The notes: generated from the sequence alone by a model not told the origin. 24,868 bases of DNA from Clostridium sp. (GCA_016302185.1 JAEDOC010000017.1:1-24868), one strand, 5' to 3'; shown: positions 14,508 through 22,072, numbered from the stretch's first letter. Program-made: numbers and translations.

Positions 14508-15449
14508 CTATTCTTCTGCAAATATCTCTGCAAAAATATCTTTCGCTGCTTCCTGCAGCTTTTCCGTAAACCTGCGGTATCGGACAATAAAGTCTTTGCC
14601 CTCCTGCGTCAGGGAAGAAGAACCGCCTCCGCTTCCTCCGGTCTGACGTTCCAGGAAAGTAATTCCCAGCTGCTCCTCCGCCAGCTTCACCATCTTCCAG
14701 GCCTTACTATAGGAAATCTCCCTGGCCTGACAGGCAGACAGCATGGAACCATGCTCCTCCACCGCCAGCAAAAAGGAAGCCGTATTCTCATCAAAGCATT
14801 CCTGCGGCCGGCACAGCTTCGCCTGCAGCCCAAAAGACAGGGGGATCTGCCTCCGACTGTTCTCTTCATACCGCAGCAAATCTGCGTAATCCTCCTCTGT
14901 GTTGGTATTCATCAGCACGCAGGGATCCGACAGTTCAATATGAACCACCTCTGCCCCGCTGGCCTCCATAGCTCCACGCAATCCGCATCCCCCGTCGTAG
15001 GCCAGAACAGAAGGAATTACATCCTTATCCAAAAGCACTGGATGGCCGGTCTTTCCCTGAAACACCGGAACCGCAATTTTCGCATCCGATTCCTTCATCT
15101 TTATAATCGTCTCTGTCGATACCAGCGGCACATCCGCCGGAAACAGAAGCACCTGATCCGTCTTCTTTCCGATCCGTTTCAGTCCAAGACAAATCGAATC
15201 AAACATTTGTGATGTCTCATATTTTTTATTCCGGACACAAACTGCCCCTCGATGCGCGATATGCCGCTCCAGCTCCTCTGCCTGGTACCCGGTCACTACC
15301 ACAATCGGGGTAATTCCTGCCTGACGCAGGGTGTCTATCTCCTTCTGTATCATCGTTGTCCGTCCCAGCTTCATCATAGGCTTCAGGCCTTCCATATGAG
15401 CCGACCTCCCGGCTGCCAGGATGACTGCGCCTGTCCGTTTTTCCGCCAC
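14508..15449 (-). CDS. MobA-like nucleotidyltransferase fused to a ModE-type DNA-binding domain
   Basis: 313-residue fusion. Residues about 6-195 are a MobA/MocA-like nucleotidyltransferase: AVILAAGRSAHMEGLKPMMK, VVVTGYQAEELE, PADVPLVS (metal-binding Asp) and TNTEEDY. The signature loop, normally SxRMG, reads SAHME, so the Arg and Gly are changed. Residues about 205-300 are the winged helix of ModE: GSMLSACQAREISYSKAWKM, then FLERQTGGSGGG and LTQEGKDF, matching the ERATGGKGGGGAVLT block of E. coli ModE. The molybdate-binding MOP domains of classical ModE are absent. GTG at 15449 is the start, with AAGGATG upstream. It is probably the regulator of the two ModE-type operators in this window. 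The transferase half may sense a cofactor or may still be an enzyme. Confidence 0.88.
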   Translation of the reverse strand: MAEKRTGAVILAAGRSAHMEGLKPMMKLGRTTMIQKEIDTLRQAGITPIVVVTGYQAEELERHIAHRGAVCVRNKKYETSQMFDSICLGLKRIGKKTDQVLLFPADVPLVSTETIIKMKESDAKIAVPVFQGKTGHPVLLDKDVIPSVLAYDGGCGLRGAMEASGAEVVHIELSDPCVLMNTNTEEDYADLLRYEENSRRQIPLSFGLQAKLCRPQECFDENTASFLLAVEEHGSMLSACQAREISYSKAWKMVKLAEEQLGITFLERQTGGSGGGSSSLTQEGKDFIVRYRRFTEKLQEAAKDIFAEIFAEE

Positions 15450-15505
15450 GTTTTCACATCCTTCTTCTTCCTGCTCAATGGCAGGTTACATTCTGTCCCT
15501 AGTTT

Positions 15506-15511
15506 ATCATA
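15506..15511 (-). promoter_or_regulatory. Possible -10 box of the MobA-ModE operon
   Basis: TATGAT on the minus strand lies 57 bases before the GTG start of the fusion gene. No good -35 box is seen at 17 bases. Since a strong terminator precedes it, some promoter is needed here, but this assignment is weak. No ModE-type operator is seen in this gap. Confidence 0.3.
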
Positions 15512-15539
15512 TCTGCTTCCTCTCTTACAATATAAATCC

Positions 15540-15614
15540 CAATTTCATAAAAAAAAGTCAGCCGTTTTCGGGCTGTAAAAACGACTGACAGAAATAAATA
15601 TCTTTATGAAATTG
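15540..15614 (-). terminator. Nested terminator after modC
   Basis: On the minus strand GTCAGTCGTTTT (15589-15578) pairs with AAAACGGCTGAC (15568-15557), followed by eight T: a strong intrinsic terminator. Around it, CAATTTCATAAA (15540-15551) and TTTATGAAATTG (15603-15614) form a perfect 12-base inverted repeat, so the whole 75-base element can fold into one longer hairpin. It separates modABC from the MobA-ModE operon. Confidence 0.85.
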
Positions 15615-15656
15615 AGGAAAATAATAGTATCACCTTTGGAAACTGCGTTGAAAGAG

Positions 15657-16706
15657 TTATTCCTTCAAAAGCAGTATATCTTCCGGTTTCACACCCAGTG
15701 TAAGACGATCTCCCGGATGCTTTCCTTCCAGAAGTCCACTCTGGGAAATATCCAGCTTCCACCAGATCGGTGTCTGTGATGCATCCCCCTCGGGCTTTAC
15801 CAGAATATCCCACTCAAAGGGCTGCTTGAGGGTATCATCCCAGACACAGGAAAATGCATTCTCGGAAATCATCCCGAACTGATGGGCACGGATTCCGATA
15901 TGGGTAATCTCATCTCCCGGCTCACCGGCCAGGGTAAGGGGGATTCCCCAGTCCAGGGCGAGGACTCTGCGGGAATCCAGTTTCTTAATTCTGCTGATAT
16001 TCTTACAGCCGGTCAGCCGTGCTGCCGTCACGTTTTCCGGACACCGGAAAATTCCTTCCGTCGTTCCCGACGTCACTACCCGTCCCTGTTCCAGAATCAC
16101 GCTGTTTTCACAGAAGCGGTAGACTTCATCCCGACTGTGGGTGACCAGCAGTACGTCACCCTTATATTCCTTCAAAACCTCTTTTACCTGAAACTGAAGC
16201 TGCTCCTTTAAGTAGTAGTCCAGCGCGGAAAAAGGCTCATCCAGCATAATCACATCCGGCCGGTAGGCCAGAATTCTCGCCAGCGCAACTCTCTGCTGCT
16301 GACCTCCGGAAAGCTGGGAGGGATATCTCTTCTCCAGTCCCTCCAGACGGAACAGATGAATCATCTCCTCCACCCGGGCAGCACATTCCTTCCTGCTTCC
16401 CCGCATCCCGGCACCAATATTGGTCTCCACCGTCATATTAGGAAAAAGCGCATAATTCTGAAACAGATATCCCACTCTCCGTTCCTGCGGTGATAGATTA
16501 ATCTTTTTCTCCGAATCGAAAAGCACCCGTCCGTTCAATACGATACGCCCCTCGTCCGGGGTCTCAATTCCCGCAATGCACTTTAACGTCATGCTTTTAC
16601 CGCTTCCGGAAGCTCCCAGGATACCAAGAACTCCCTTCTCGGTCTGTAAGGACACCTCCAGTGCAAAACCGGAAAATTTCTTTTTAAATTCTGCCTGAAG
16701 GCTCAT
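15657..16706 (-). CDS. modC: Molybdate ABC transporter ATP-binding protein
   Basis: ATPase of the molybdate importer, 349 residues. Walker A is GASGSGKS (about residue 31), the Q loop is LFQNYALFPN, the signature is LSGGQQQRVALA and Walker B is VIMLDEPFSALD. The D-loop and H-loop (LLVTHSRDE) follow. The C-terminal 100 residues are a small regulatory domain that is only loosely like MOP/TOBE, ending LTLGVKPEDILLL. ATG at 16706 is preferred over a frame that starts 72 bases earlier inside modB, because it overlaps the modB stop as ATGA and gives the normal N terminus MSLQAEFKKKFSGF. It is the last gene of modABC, followed by a terminator. Confidence 0.93.
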   Translation of the reverse strand: MSLQAEFKKKFSGFALEVSLQTEKGVLGILGASGSGKSMTLKCIAGIETPDEGRIVLNGRVLFDSEKKINLSPQERRVGYLFQNYALFPNMTVETNIGAGMRGSRKECAARVEEMIHLFRLEGLEKRYPSQLSGGQQQRVALARILAYRPDVIMLDEPFSALDYYLKEQLQFQVKEVLKEYKGDVLLVTHSRDEVYRFCENSVILEQGRVVTSGTTEGIFRCPENVTAARLTGCKNISRIKKLDSRRVLALDWGIPLTLAGEPGDEITHIGIRAHQFGMISENAFSCVWDDTLKQPFEWDILVKPEGDASQTPIWWKLDISQSGLLEGKHPGDRLTLGVKPEDILLLKE

Positions 16707-17368
16707 TTTTGCTTTTCCTTTCCCGCCAGCACATTCATCAGAACCACAACCACGAAGGAAATCACAACGATAATCCATACGTATTGGTACGCCGCCGACA
16801 TCTTTCCGGCAGCCACCTCAGAATAAATCGCCAGCGGAAGTGTCTGCGTCTTTCCGGCAATATTGCCGGCCAGCATGGCAGTAGCACCGAATTCTCCCAG
16901 GCCTCTGGCAAAAGCCAGAATGGCTCCGCTCAGCACCCCCGGCATCGCCGCCGGCATGACAACCCGCCAGAAGATCTTCCCCTCGGAAAAGCCCAGCGTT
17001 CTGGCTGCATAGATCAGCGTTTTATCCACCTGCTCAAAAGCGCCTCTGGCCGCCCGGTACATCAAGGGAAAAGAGATGACCGTGGCCGCAATCACAGTGG
17101 CTGCCCAGGAAAAAACGATTTTGACTCCAAAAAACTCCAGAAAAAACTGTCCCAGCGGCCGTTTCACTCCGAATATCATCAGGAAAAAAAATCCGGCCAC
17201 GGTCGGCGGAAGAACCATTGGAAGCGTCAGGATTCCGTCCACGACTGTCTTAAATTTCTGAGATTTGGACATAACCACGATTCTCGCTGCCCATACACCA
17301 AGGAAAAAGGTTATCACGATGGACAGCGAGGCGGTCTTCATGGATATGAGAATCGGAGACCAGTTCAT
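16703..17368 (-). CDS. modB: Molybdate ABC transporter permease
   Basis: Membrane subunit of the molybdate importer, 221 residues, usual length. About five membrane segments are seen, starting with ISMKTASLSIVITFFLGVWA. The cytoplasmic EAA loop that contacts ModC is present: AARTLGFSEGKIFWRVVMPA followed by AMPGVLSGAILAFARGLGEFG. It begins 2 bases after the modA stop with no clear ribosome binding site of its own, so translation is probably coupled to modA. The stop overlaps modC. Confidence 0.94.
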   Translation of the reverse strand: MNWSPILISMKTASLSIVITFFLGVWAARIVVMSKSQKFKTVVDGILTLPMVLPPTVAGFFFLMIFGVKRPLGQFFLEFFGVKIVFSWAATVIAATVISFPLMYRAARGAFEQVDKTLIYAARTLGFSEGKIFWRVVMPAAMPGVLSGAILAFARGLGEFGATAMLAGNIAGKTQTLPLAIYSEVAAGKMSAAYQYVWIIVVISFVVVVLMNVLAGKEKQK

Positions 17369-17370
17369 AA

Positions 17371-18234
17371 TTATTTATTTGCGGAGAATCCGTACTCTGC
17401 AAATGCTTCCAGTGCTTCGTCTGTTCCCAGATAATCAACAAACTTCTGAGCAGCATCCTTCTTGGTGCTTGCGCTTACAATACCAACCGGATAGATCACC
17501 TTGGAAACGCTTCCTTCCGGTGCATAACCTACCACTTCAACATCCTCAAACTGATCACTGGTGGTAGCATCGGTTAAGTATACGATACCTGCATCCGCGC
17601 TGCCTGCTGCTACCCAGCTTAATACCTCGGTTACATTGGTTCCGAAGCTGGTCTTTGCCTCAACCGCTTCCCACATACCCAGATTCTCAAATGCCTCCTT
17701 GGAATACTGTCCGACCGGAACGCTCTCCGGATCTCCAAGAGCGATTTTCTCTGCCTTGGTAATATCCTCAAAACCGGTAATTCCCAGCTCAGATCCCTTC
17801 GGAACAATCAGAGTAATCTTATTCTCCAGCAGCTCAACGATGCTGTCACTGTCTACCAGACCCTCTTCATTTAATGCATTCATCTGCTTCTTCGCTGCAG
17901 AGAAGAATACATCGGCATCGGCACCCTCTTCAATCTGGGTCTGCAGCTTTCCTGAGCTGTCGAACGTAAAGCTTACTTTCACATCCGGATTCGCCTCTTC
18001 AAATGCCGGCTGAATCTTATCTTCCATAACATAGCGAAGGCTGGCTGCTGCTGCCACCAGAATCTCCTGCTGTTCTGCCGCTGCCTCTGTTTCCGGCGCT
18101 TCTGTCTCTGCCGCCTCGGTTACTGCCTCTGTGGCGGCTTCGGTCGCTTCTTTCGTTTCTGCCGGCTTAGATGAACATGCCGTCATAGATACTGCCAATA
18201 CTGCTGCCAATGCTGCACTCCATGCTTTTCTCAT
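17371..18234 (-). CDS. modA: Molybdate-binding lipoprotein
   Basis: Extracellular substrate-binding subunit of the molybdate importer, 287 residues. It has a lipoprotein signal peptide with lipobox SMTAC (Cys20 from this start). Next comes a low-complexity Thr/Glu/Ala linker (TEAATEAVTEAAETEAPETE) that tethers the protein to the membrane. The ModA fold follows: ILVAAAASLRYVMEDKI, FTFDSSGKLQTQIEEGADAD, VFFSAAKKQMN and VNVT-like GTNVTEVLSWVAAGSADAGI. The ATG at 18234 is chosen because AAGGAG lies upstream; a TTG seven codons earlier would put the ribosome binding site inside the gene. The promoter carries a ModE-type operator, so repression under molybdate or cofactor sufficiency is expected. 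Confidence 0.94.
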   Translation of the reverse strand: MRKAWSAALAAVLAVSMTACSSKPAETKEATEAATEAVTEAAETEAPETEAAAEQQEILVAAAASLRYVMEDKIQPAFEEANPDVKVSFTFDSSGKLQTQIEEGADADVFFSAAKKQMNALNEEGLVDSDSIVELLENKITLIVPKGSELGITGFEDITKAEKIALGDPESVPVGQYSKEAFENLGMWEAVEAKTSFGTNVTEVLSWVAAGSADAGIVYLTDATTSDQFEDVEVVGYAPEGSVSKVIYPVGIVSASTKKDAAQKFVDYLGTDEALEAFAEYGFSANK

Positions 18235-18267
18235 GATACCTTTCTCCTTTTTCAACCGCTTTGCAGT

Positions 18268-18291
18268 CGTTATTCTTATACTGCTATAACG
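18268..18291. promoter_or_regulatory. ModE-type operator of modABC
   Basis: CGTTAT (18268-18273) and ATAACG (18286-18291) form an inverted repeat with a 12-base spacer; the arms extend one base further to TCGTTAT / ATAACGA (18267-18292). As I recall the E. coli modA operator, it has the same arms and the same 12-base spacing. The site lies 5 bases after the -10 box, over the transcription start, so binding would repress. Confidence 0.8.
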
Positions 18292-18296
18292 ATTCG

Positions 18297-18325
18297 ATCA
18301 TACCGCAAGGGGAAAAATTTGTCAA
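18297..18325 (-). promoter_or_regulatory. Promoter of modABC
   Basis: TTGACA (18325-18320) and TATGAT (18302-18297) are separated by 17 bases on the minus strand. The terminator of the preceding MoeA-like gene lies just upstream, so modABC is transcribed from here. Confidence 0.88.
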
Positions 18326-18332
18326 TATAAAA

Positions 18333-18371
18333 GAGCCGATTCATCCCATTTTCATGAGTATGAATCAGCTC
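18333..18371 (-). terminator. Terminator after the MoeA-like gene
   Basis: GAGCTGATTCAT (18371-18360) pairs with ATGAATCGGCTC (18344-18333) with one G-U pair and a 15-base loop, followed by TTTTATATT. It separates the nifX-like operon from modABC. Confidence 0.8.
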
Positions 18372-18426
18372 CTCCGGTGAATTTACCCTTGTAAAAATAA
18401 CATTATTTTTATTATCAGATAGCGGA

Positions 18427-19446
18427 TTATTTGCCGAATCCGCAGTTCGGGAAAATACAGGTGGGACATCCAAGGCACAAGCCTCCCATCCCAAACTTCG
18501 CCAGATCTTCTCTGGTAACGGTTACATCCGCCATTACCTTCGGAAGCACCAAATCAAAAATGGTTCTCTTCGCATACATCACGCAGCCCGGAAGTCCCAT
18601 GATCGCCCGGCCGTCCGGAGTATAGGCAAGCAGGAACATGGCTCCCGGAAGCACCGGTGCGCCGTAGGATACGATCTCTGCTCCTGTATTCTTGATCGCT
18701 GTCGGTGTGGTATCATCCGGATCCACGCTCATTCCTCCGGTGCAGACCACAAAATCTGCTCCCTGATCCAGCCAGTTCTGAATCGCTGCCGTGATCTTCT
18801 CCGGATCATCATTCATAATCGTCTGCCCCAGAACCTCCACGTCAAATTCCGCCAGCTTCTCCCGGATCACCGGTCCGAACTTATCCTGAATTCTTCCATA
18901 GAATACTTCATTTCCTGTGGTCACGATTCCCGCTTTTTTCTTTTTATAAGGAAGAAGAGTCAACAGCGGTTCTTCTCCCACCGCCGCTTTGGCTGCTTCC
19001 ATCTTCTCTTTCTCAATAACCAGCGGAATAATCCGGGTTCCGGCCAGCTTATCGCCCTTTTTTACCGGGAAATTGCCATGCCGGGTGGCGATCATCATCT
19101 CACCCAGGCTGTTCAGCTTTACTAACCGCTCCTCATCCACCAGGAACAAACCGTCTTCCTCAGCAATCAGCTCTACCTTGCCCTCCTTCGGCTCTGTTGC
19201 ACGCATATGATCATTCTGACATAAGCTGCGCAGAATATCCGCCGCCTCATTCTCGTGATATTTCGTGTCGTCCTTTTCCCAGACATAGAGGCGATCCTTT
19301 CCGATGGATAACAGCACCGGAATATCCTCCTCCCGTACCACATGGCCCTTGCGGAATACCGCATCCTTGGTTACTCCGGGAATAATCTGTGTCATATCAT
19401 GGCACAGGACATGTCCTACCGCATCTACCGTATTAATCAGCTTCAT
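18427..19446 (-). CDS. MoeA-like molybdopterin-binding protein with Cys-rich tail
   Basis: 339-residue protein of the MoeA/MogA molybdopterin-binding superfamily. The first 170 residues resemble a MoeA-type N-terminal region (HDMTQIIPGVTKDAVFRKGH, PVKKGDKLAGTRIIPLVI). The MoCF-type domain follows: AGIVTTGNEVFYGRIQDKFG, VCTGGMSVDPDDTTPTAIKN, PVLPGAMFLLAY and GLPGCVMYAKRTIFDLVLP. The molybdopterin-binding GG-S/D motif is intact. The C terminus ends in a cysteine-rich tail, CLGCPTCIFPNCGFGK, not found in E. coli MoeA. It is last in the operon with the nifX-like, TylF-like and three-domain genes. A role in metal insertion or in handling modified cofactor for a molybdenum hydroxylase is likely but not proven. 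Confidence 0.88.
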   Translation of the reverse strand: MKLINTVDAVGHVLCHDMTQIIPGVTKDAVFRKGHVVREEDIPVLLSIGKDRLYVWEKDDTKYHENEAADILRSLCQNDHMRATEPKEGKVELIAEEDGLFLVDEERLVKLNSLGEMMIATRHGNFPVKKGDKLAGTRIIPLVIEKEKMEAAKAAVGEEPLLTLLPYKKKKAGIVTTGNEVFYGRIQDKFGPVIREKLAEFDVEVLGQTIMNDDPEKITAAIQNWLDQGADFVVCTGGMSVDPDDTTPTAIKNTGAEIVSYGAPVLPGAMFLLAYTPDGRAIMGLPGCVMYAKRTIFDLVLPKVMADVTVTREDLAKFGMGGLCLGCPTCIFPNCGFGK

Positions 19447-19485
19447 AACCGTTCCTCCCTTATATCATAGCTCCGCTTTTCTCTC

Positions 19486-21201
19486 TTACTGCTTCTCTCG
19501 TTCTCTATACTCCCGCACCAGTGCCTCGGCACGCTTTGCTTTCTCATACCGTCGCTCCACACCGGCCAGCGCTTCCGGGTTTCCTGCAAAACGCTCCCGT
19601 TTCGGAGCAAACCGCTCTTCCACCGTCACAGTCCGGTCACCGGCTGCCATCTTGTCCGCCAGATAGACGATCAGGCTCTCGTTCAGCCCGCCAAGACGCT
19701 CTTCCGGCAGATCCATGTGATCCGCCACCACCGCTGCCACCGTCTCGTGCCCCAGCATGGTAAGCCACTGTGCGCCCTCAGCCGCGTGATCTTCCATTCC
19801 TTTGGCCACATCATGCAGCATCCCCGCTGCGTAGACAAGCGCAGTATCCAGCTCCCTCTGTCCGGCTCTTTTCAGCGCCGGATTGCATTTCTCCGCCAGC
19901 TCCACCGCCAGCCCTGCCACGGTCTCACAATGGCGCACCGTCGCCTCCGGTACATGAAACCAGGAAAGCAGCTCCCGACAGACCTCCTCTCCCGGAATGT
20001 CCCGCTCCCGTGCATAGCCTTCCAGCCTGGAAAAATCCTCTCTGGTATCGGCATCCATCACCGCGCCGCGGTCTGTCATCGTTAAATGAATCACCCGATC
20101 GCCCAGCCGCTCATAAGCGCCCTTCAATCCCCGCTCTCCGTCATGGGAAAGCAGTGCCTCCAGCGCCGAGGACCGGATCAGCAGCGGATGGCCCGGGGCT
20201 CCTTCATAATAAGGACAGTAAACATCGCCTGTTCCCTTTGCAAACTCCTTCTTCTCCCATTCCATGGTAAAACGGGTAAACAGAGGCACATCCACCGGCA
20301 GGAAAAAGATTCCGTCCAGTGTCCTTCCCTGCGGGCTCTTCCATTTCTTCAGAAAATACCTAAGACCGATCGACACCGAATCAAACATCTTCGTCTCCGC
20401 ATAGGCTTCATTGCGCAGACAGACCGTCTCGCCCGGAACAGCAAAGGGATGGCCGTTTACCGCCGCCTCCAGTTCTTCCGCCCGATACCCGGTGATTACT
20501 GCAATTTCTCTGGCACCTCCGGCCCGCAGCGTATCCAGTTCGCGATCGATTACCCGTTTTTCTCCCAGCTCCATCAGCGGCTTAAAAGAGCCCATCCGCG
20601 AGGACATCCCCGCTGCCACAATCATACCGTCAAAAATGTAATCGCCATAGGTATAGACTCCTCCGTATTCCTGGGGAATCTCCAGAAGCTGCTTTAACGC
20701 TCTCTTCTCCAGCCAGGAAATCAGGGAACGGTTGACACCGGCATGCGCCATCACAATCACATCGCCCCGGCTCTCCCTCCGGATCCGTTCAAAGGCCCGA
20801 ACCGCACGCTTCTGACAATCAGTGAAGCTCTCGCCCCCAGGCGGGCAGAAAAACGCGATATCCCGTCCCCGGGCTTCATATTCTTTCGGATAACGTTCCT
20901 TAATTTCAGAAAACGGAAGTCCTTCCCATTCACCCATTCCGATCTCTCTGAGATCTTCCACAACTTCAATCGGAATGGTCTCCCCGTCCGATCTCCTGCT
21001 CAAAATCTGTGCAGATTCCACACAGCGCTTCAGCGGACTGGTATAGATTTTTTCAATCTTCTCCAACTCAAGGTTTTTCTTCAATACCTCAATCTGACTT
21101 CGCCCTTCCTCCGACAGCGCCAGATCTGTCCATCCGATACAATATTTCCGTTTTCCCGAAAATTCCGGTTTTCCATGGCGCACCAAGTACAGGTTTCTCA
21201 T
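19486..21201 (-). CDS. Three-domain protein: histidine phosphatase, MobA-like nucleotidyltransferase, HD hydrolase
   Basis: 571 residues with three catalytic-looking domains in a row. Residues 1-190 are a phosphoglycerate mutase-like histidine phosphatase (RHGKPEF with His9, and MAHAGVNR with His153). Residues 192-395 are a MobA/MocA-type nucleotidyltransferase with an intact signature (MIVAAGMSSRMGSFKPLMEL), LPVDVPLF and DADTREDF. Residues about 404-545 are an HD domain (His424, MLHDVAKG with His463-Asp464, ADHMD). The middle domain is clearly related to that of the MobA-ModE fusion at 14508-15449. It probably transfers CMP or GMP to molybdopterin, while the outer domains could remove phosphate from, or hydrolyse, nucleotide intermediates. 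The gene overlaps the methyltransferase stop by 4 bases. Confidence 0.87.
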   Translation of the reverse strand: MRNLYLVRHGKPEFSGKRKYCIGWTDLALSEEGRSQIEVLKKNLELEKIEKIYTSPLKRCVESAQILSRRSDGETIPIEVVEDLREIGMGEWEGLPFSEIKERYPKEYEARGRDIAFFCPPGGESFTDCQKRAVRAFERIRRESRGDVIVMAHAGVNRSLISWLEKRALKQLLEIPQEYGGVYTYGDYIFDGMIVAAGMSSRMGSFKPLMELGEKRVIDRELDTLRAGGAREIAVITGYRAEELEAAVNGHPFAVPGETVCLRNEAYAETKMFDSVSIGLRYFLKKWKSPQGRTLDGIFFLPVDVPLFTRFTMEWEKKEFAKGTGDVYCPYYEGAPGHPLLIRSSALEALLSHDGERGLKGAYERLGDRVIHLTMTDRGAVMDADTREDFSRLEGYARERDIPGEEVCRELLSWFHVPEATVRHCETVAGLAVELAEKCNPALKRAGQRELDTALVYAAGMLHDVAKGMEDHAAEGAQWLTMLGHETVAAVVADHMDLPEERLGGLNESLIVYLADKMAAGDRTVTVEERFAPKRERFAGNPEALAGVERRYEKAKRAEALVREYREREKQ

Positions 21202-22070
21202 AATGATTTCCTCTTCCCAAATTTCGCCAGAATTGCCGTTCCGTGAAGATCACATAATGGCACCACACTGACACCCTCTCTCTCACAGAAGTCCCGCACC
21301 GCTTCCCCCACACCGGGAAACTGTGCGCTTTGGTAATCGTCCAGGATCATATACCCGCCGGGTACCAGCCTCGGATAAAAATAATTGAGCCCTGCCAGTG
21401 TGGGCTGATACAGATCCGTATCCAGACTGACCAGCGCATAACACTCCTGTTCTTCCTCTTCACTCAGAAGTGACAGGCTCTCCGGAAAATATCCCTTTTT
21501 CATACGAATCCGCTCCGGATAAGGCATCCGGCCCAGTACCGCCTGTTCCGAGGTGTCAGAAAAATCGCCAGCTTTTGCCTTCTTCCCATCCGCCGCACCG
21601 ATATCTCTGGCGTCAAACCCGGTAAACGTATCAAACAAATATAAGGTCCGCTCCGGAAACATCCGGTTTAACTCCTCGGCAAATTCTCCCTGATATACTC
21701 CCAGCTCTGCGATGGCGCCCGGCAGCTTCCCGGCGCGAATTTCCTCCGCAATTCTCCGGCAGGTAGCCAGACGAATCTGATACCTGCTTTTTAACTCCGA
21801 AAGACAGATCAGCCTTCCGGCATAGCCTGCTGCCATCAGCGCCTCCCGGATCTCCTTCTGCGCACTCTCATTCACTACTGCCAGATAGATCTCCTCCGGC
21901 TCTGCCTGCACCACTTTGGGAAGCGGCCAGATCGGAAGTCCCTCTTTCTCTGTCCCCCAGAGAGCCTCGTTATTGTCTCCGAAGGCAATCACCCGGCTTC
22001 CCTGCCGCTGCAGAAGACGATACAGCGTCATTCCCGCCTGTCCGGACCCGAAAATAATAATTCCGCTCAT
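21198..22070 (-). CDS. TylF-like methyltransferase with N-terminal Rossmann-like domain
   Basis: 290 residues. Residues 1 to about 85 resemble a PglD-like or CoA-binding-like nucleotide fold (IIIFGSGQAGMTLYRLLQRQ, VIAFGDNNEALWG). Residues about 105-280 match the TylF/MycF/NovP O-methyltransferase family: AIAELGVYQGEFAEELNRMF, LYLFDTFTGFD, SLDTDLYQPTLAGLNYFYPR and GGYMILDDYQS. The AdoMet-binding GVYQGE and the metal-binding Asp residues (DTDLY, DDY) are visible. TylF enzymes usually methylate sugars or small natural products. Here the gene lies between a nifX-like gene (2 bases upstream) and the three-domain cofactor gene (4-base overlap), so the substrate may be connected with molybdenum cofactor, but this is inference only. 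Confidence 0.8.
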   Translation of the reverse strand: MSGIIIFGSGQAGMTLYRLLQRQGSRVIAFGDNNEALWGTEKEGLPIWPLPKVVQAEPEEIYLAVVNESAQKEIREALMAAGYAGRLICLSELKSRYQIRLATCRRIAEEIRAGKLPGAIAELGVYQGEFAEELNRMFPERTLYLFDTFTGFDARDIGAADGKKAKAGDFSDTSEQAVLGRMPYPERIRMKKGYFPESLSLLSEEEEQECYALVSLDTDLYQPTLAGLNYFYPRLVPGGYMILDDYQSAQFPGVGEAVRDFCEREGVSVVPLCDLHGTAILAKFGKRKSL

Positions 22071-22072
22071 TC

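Noticed and set aside
15657..16778. A longer modC with 24 extra N-terminal residues
   Set aside because: The extension lies inside modB, has no ribosome binding site and does not match ModC. The ATG at 16706 overlaps the modB stop in the usual way.
17371..18255. A modA start seven codons earlier (TTG)
   Set aside because: The AAGGAG ribosome binding site would then be inside the gene; the ATG at 18234 also gives a normal signal peptide.
19697..21246. Several long plus-strand open frames opposite the three-domain gene
   Set aside because: They are mirror frames of a GC-rich coding gene, with biased Pro/Arg/His content and no domain signatures.
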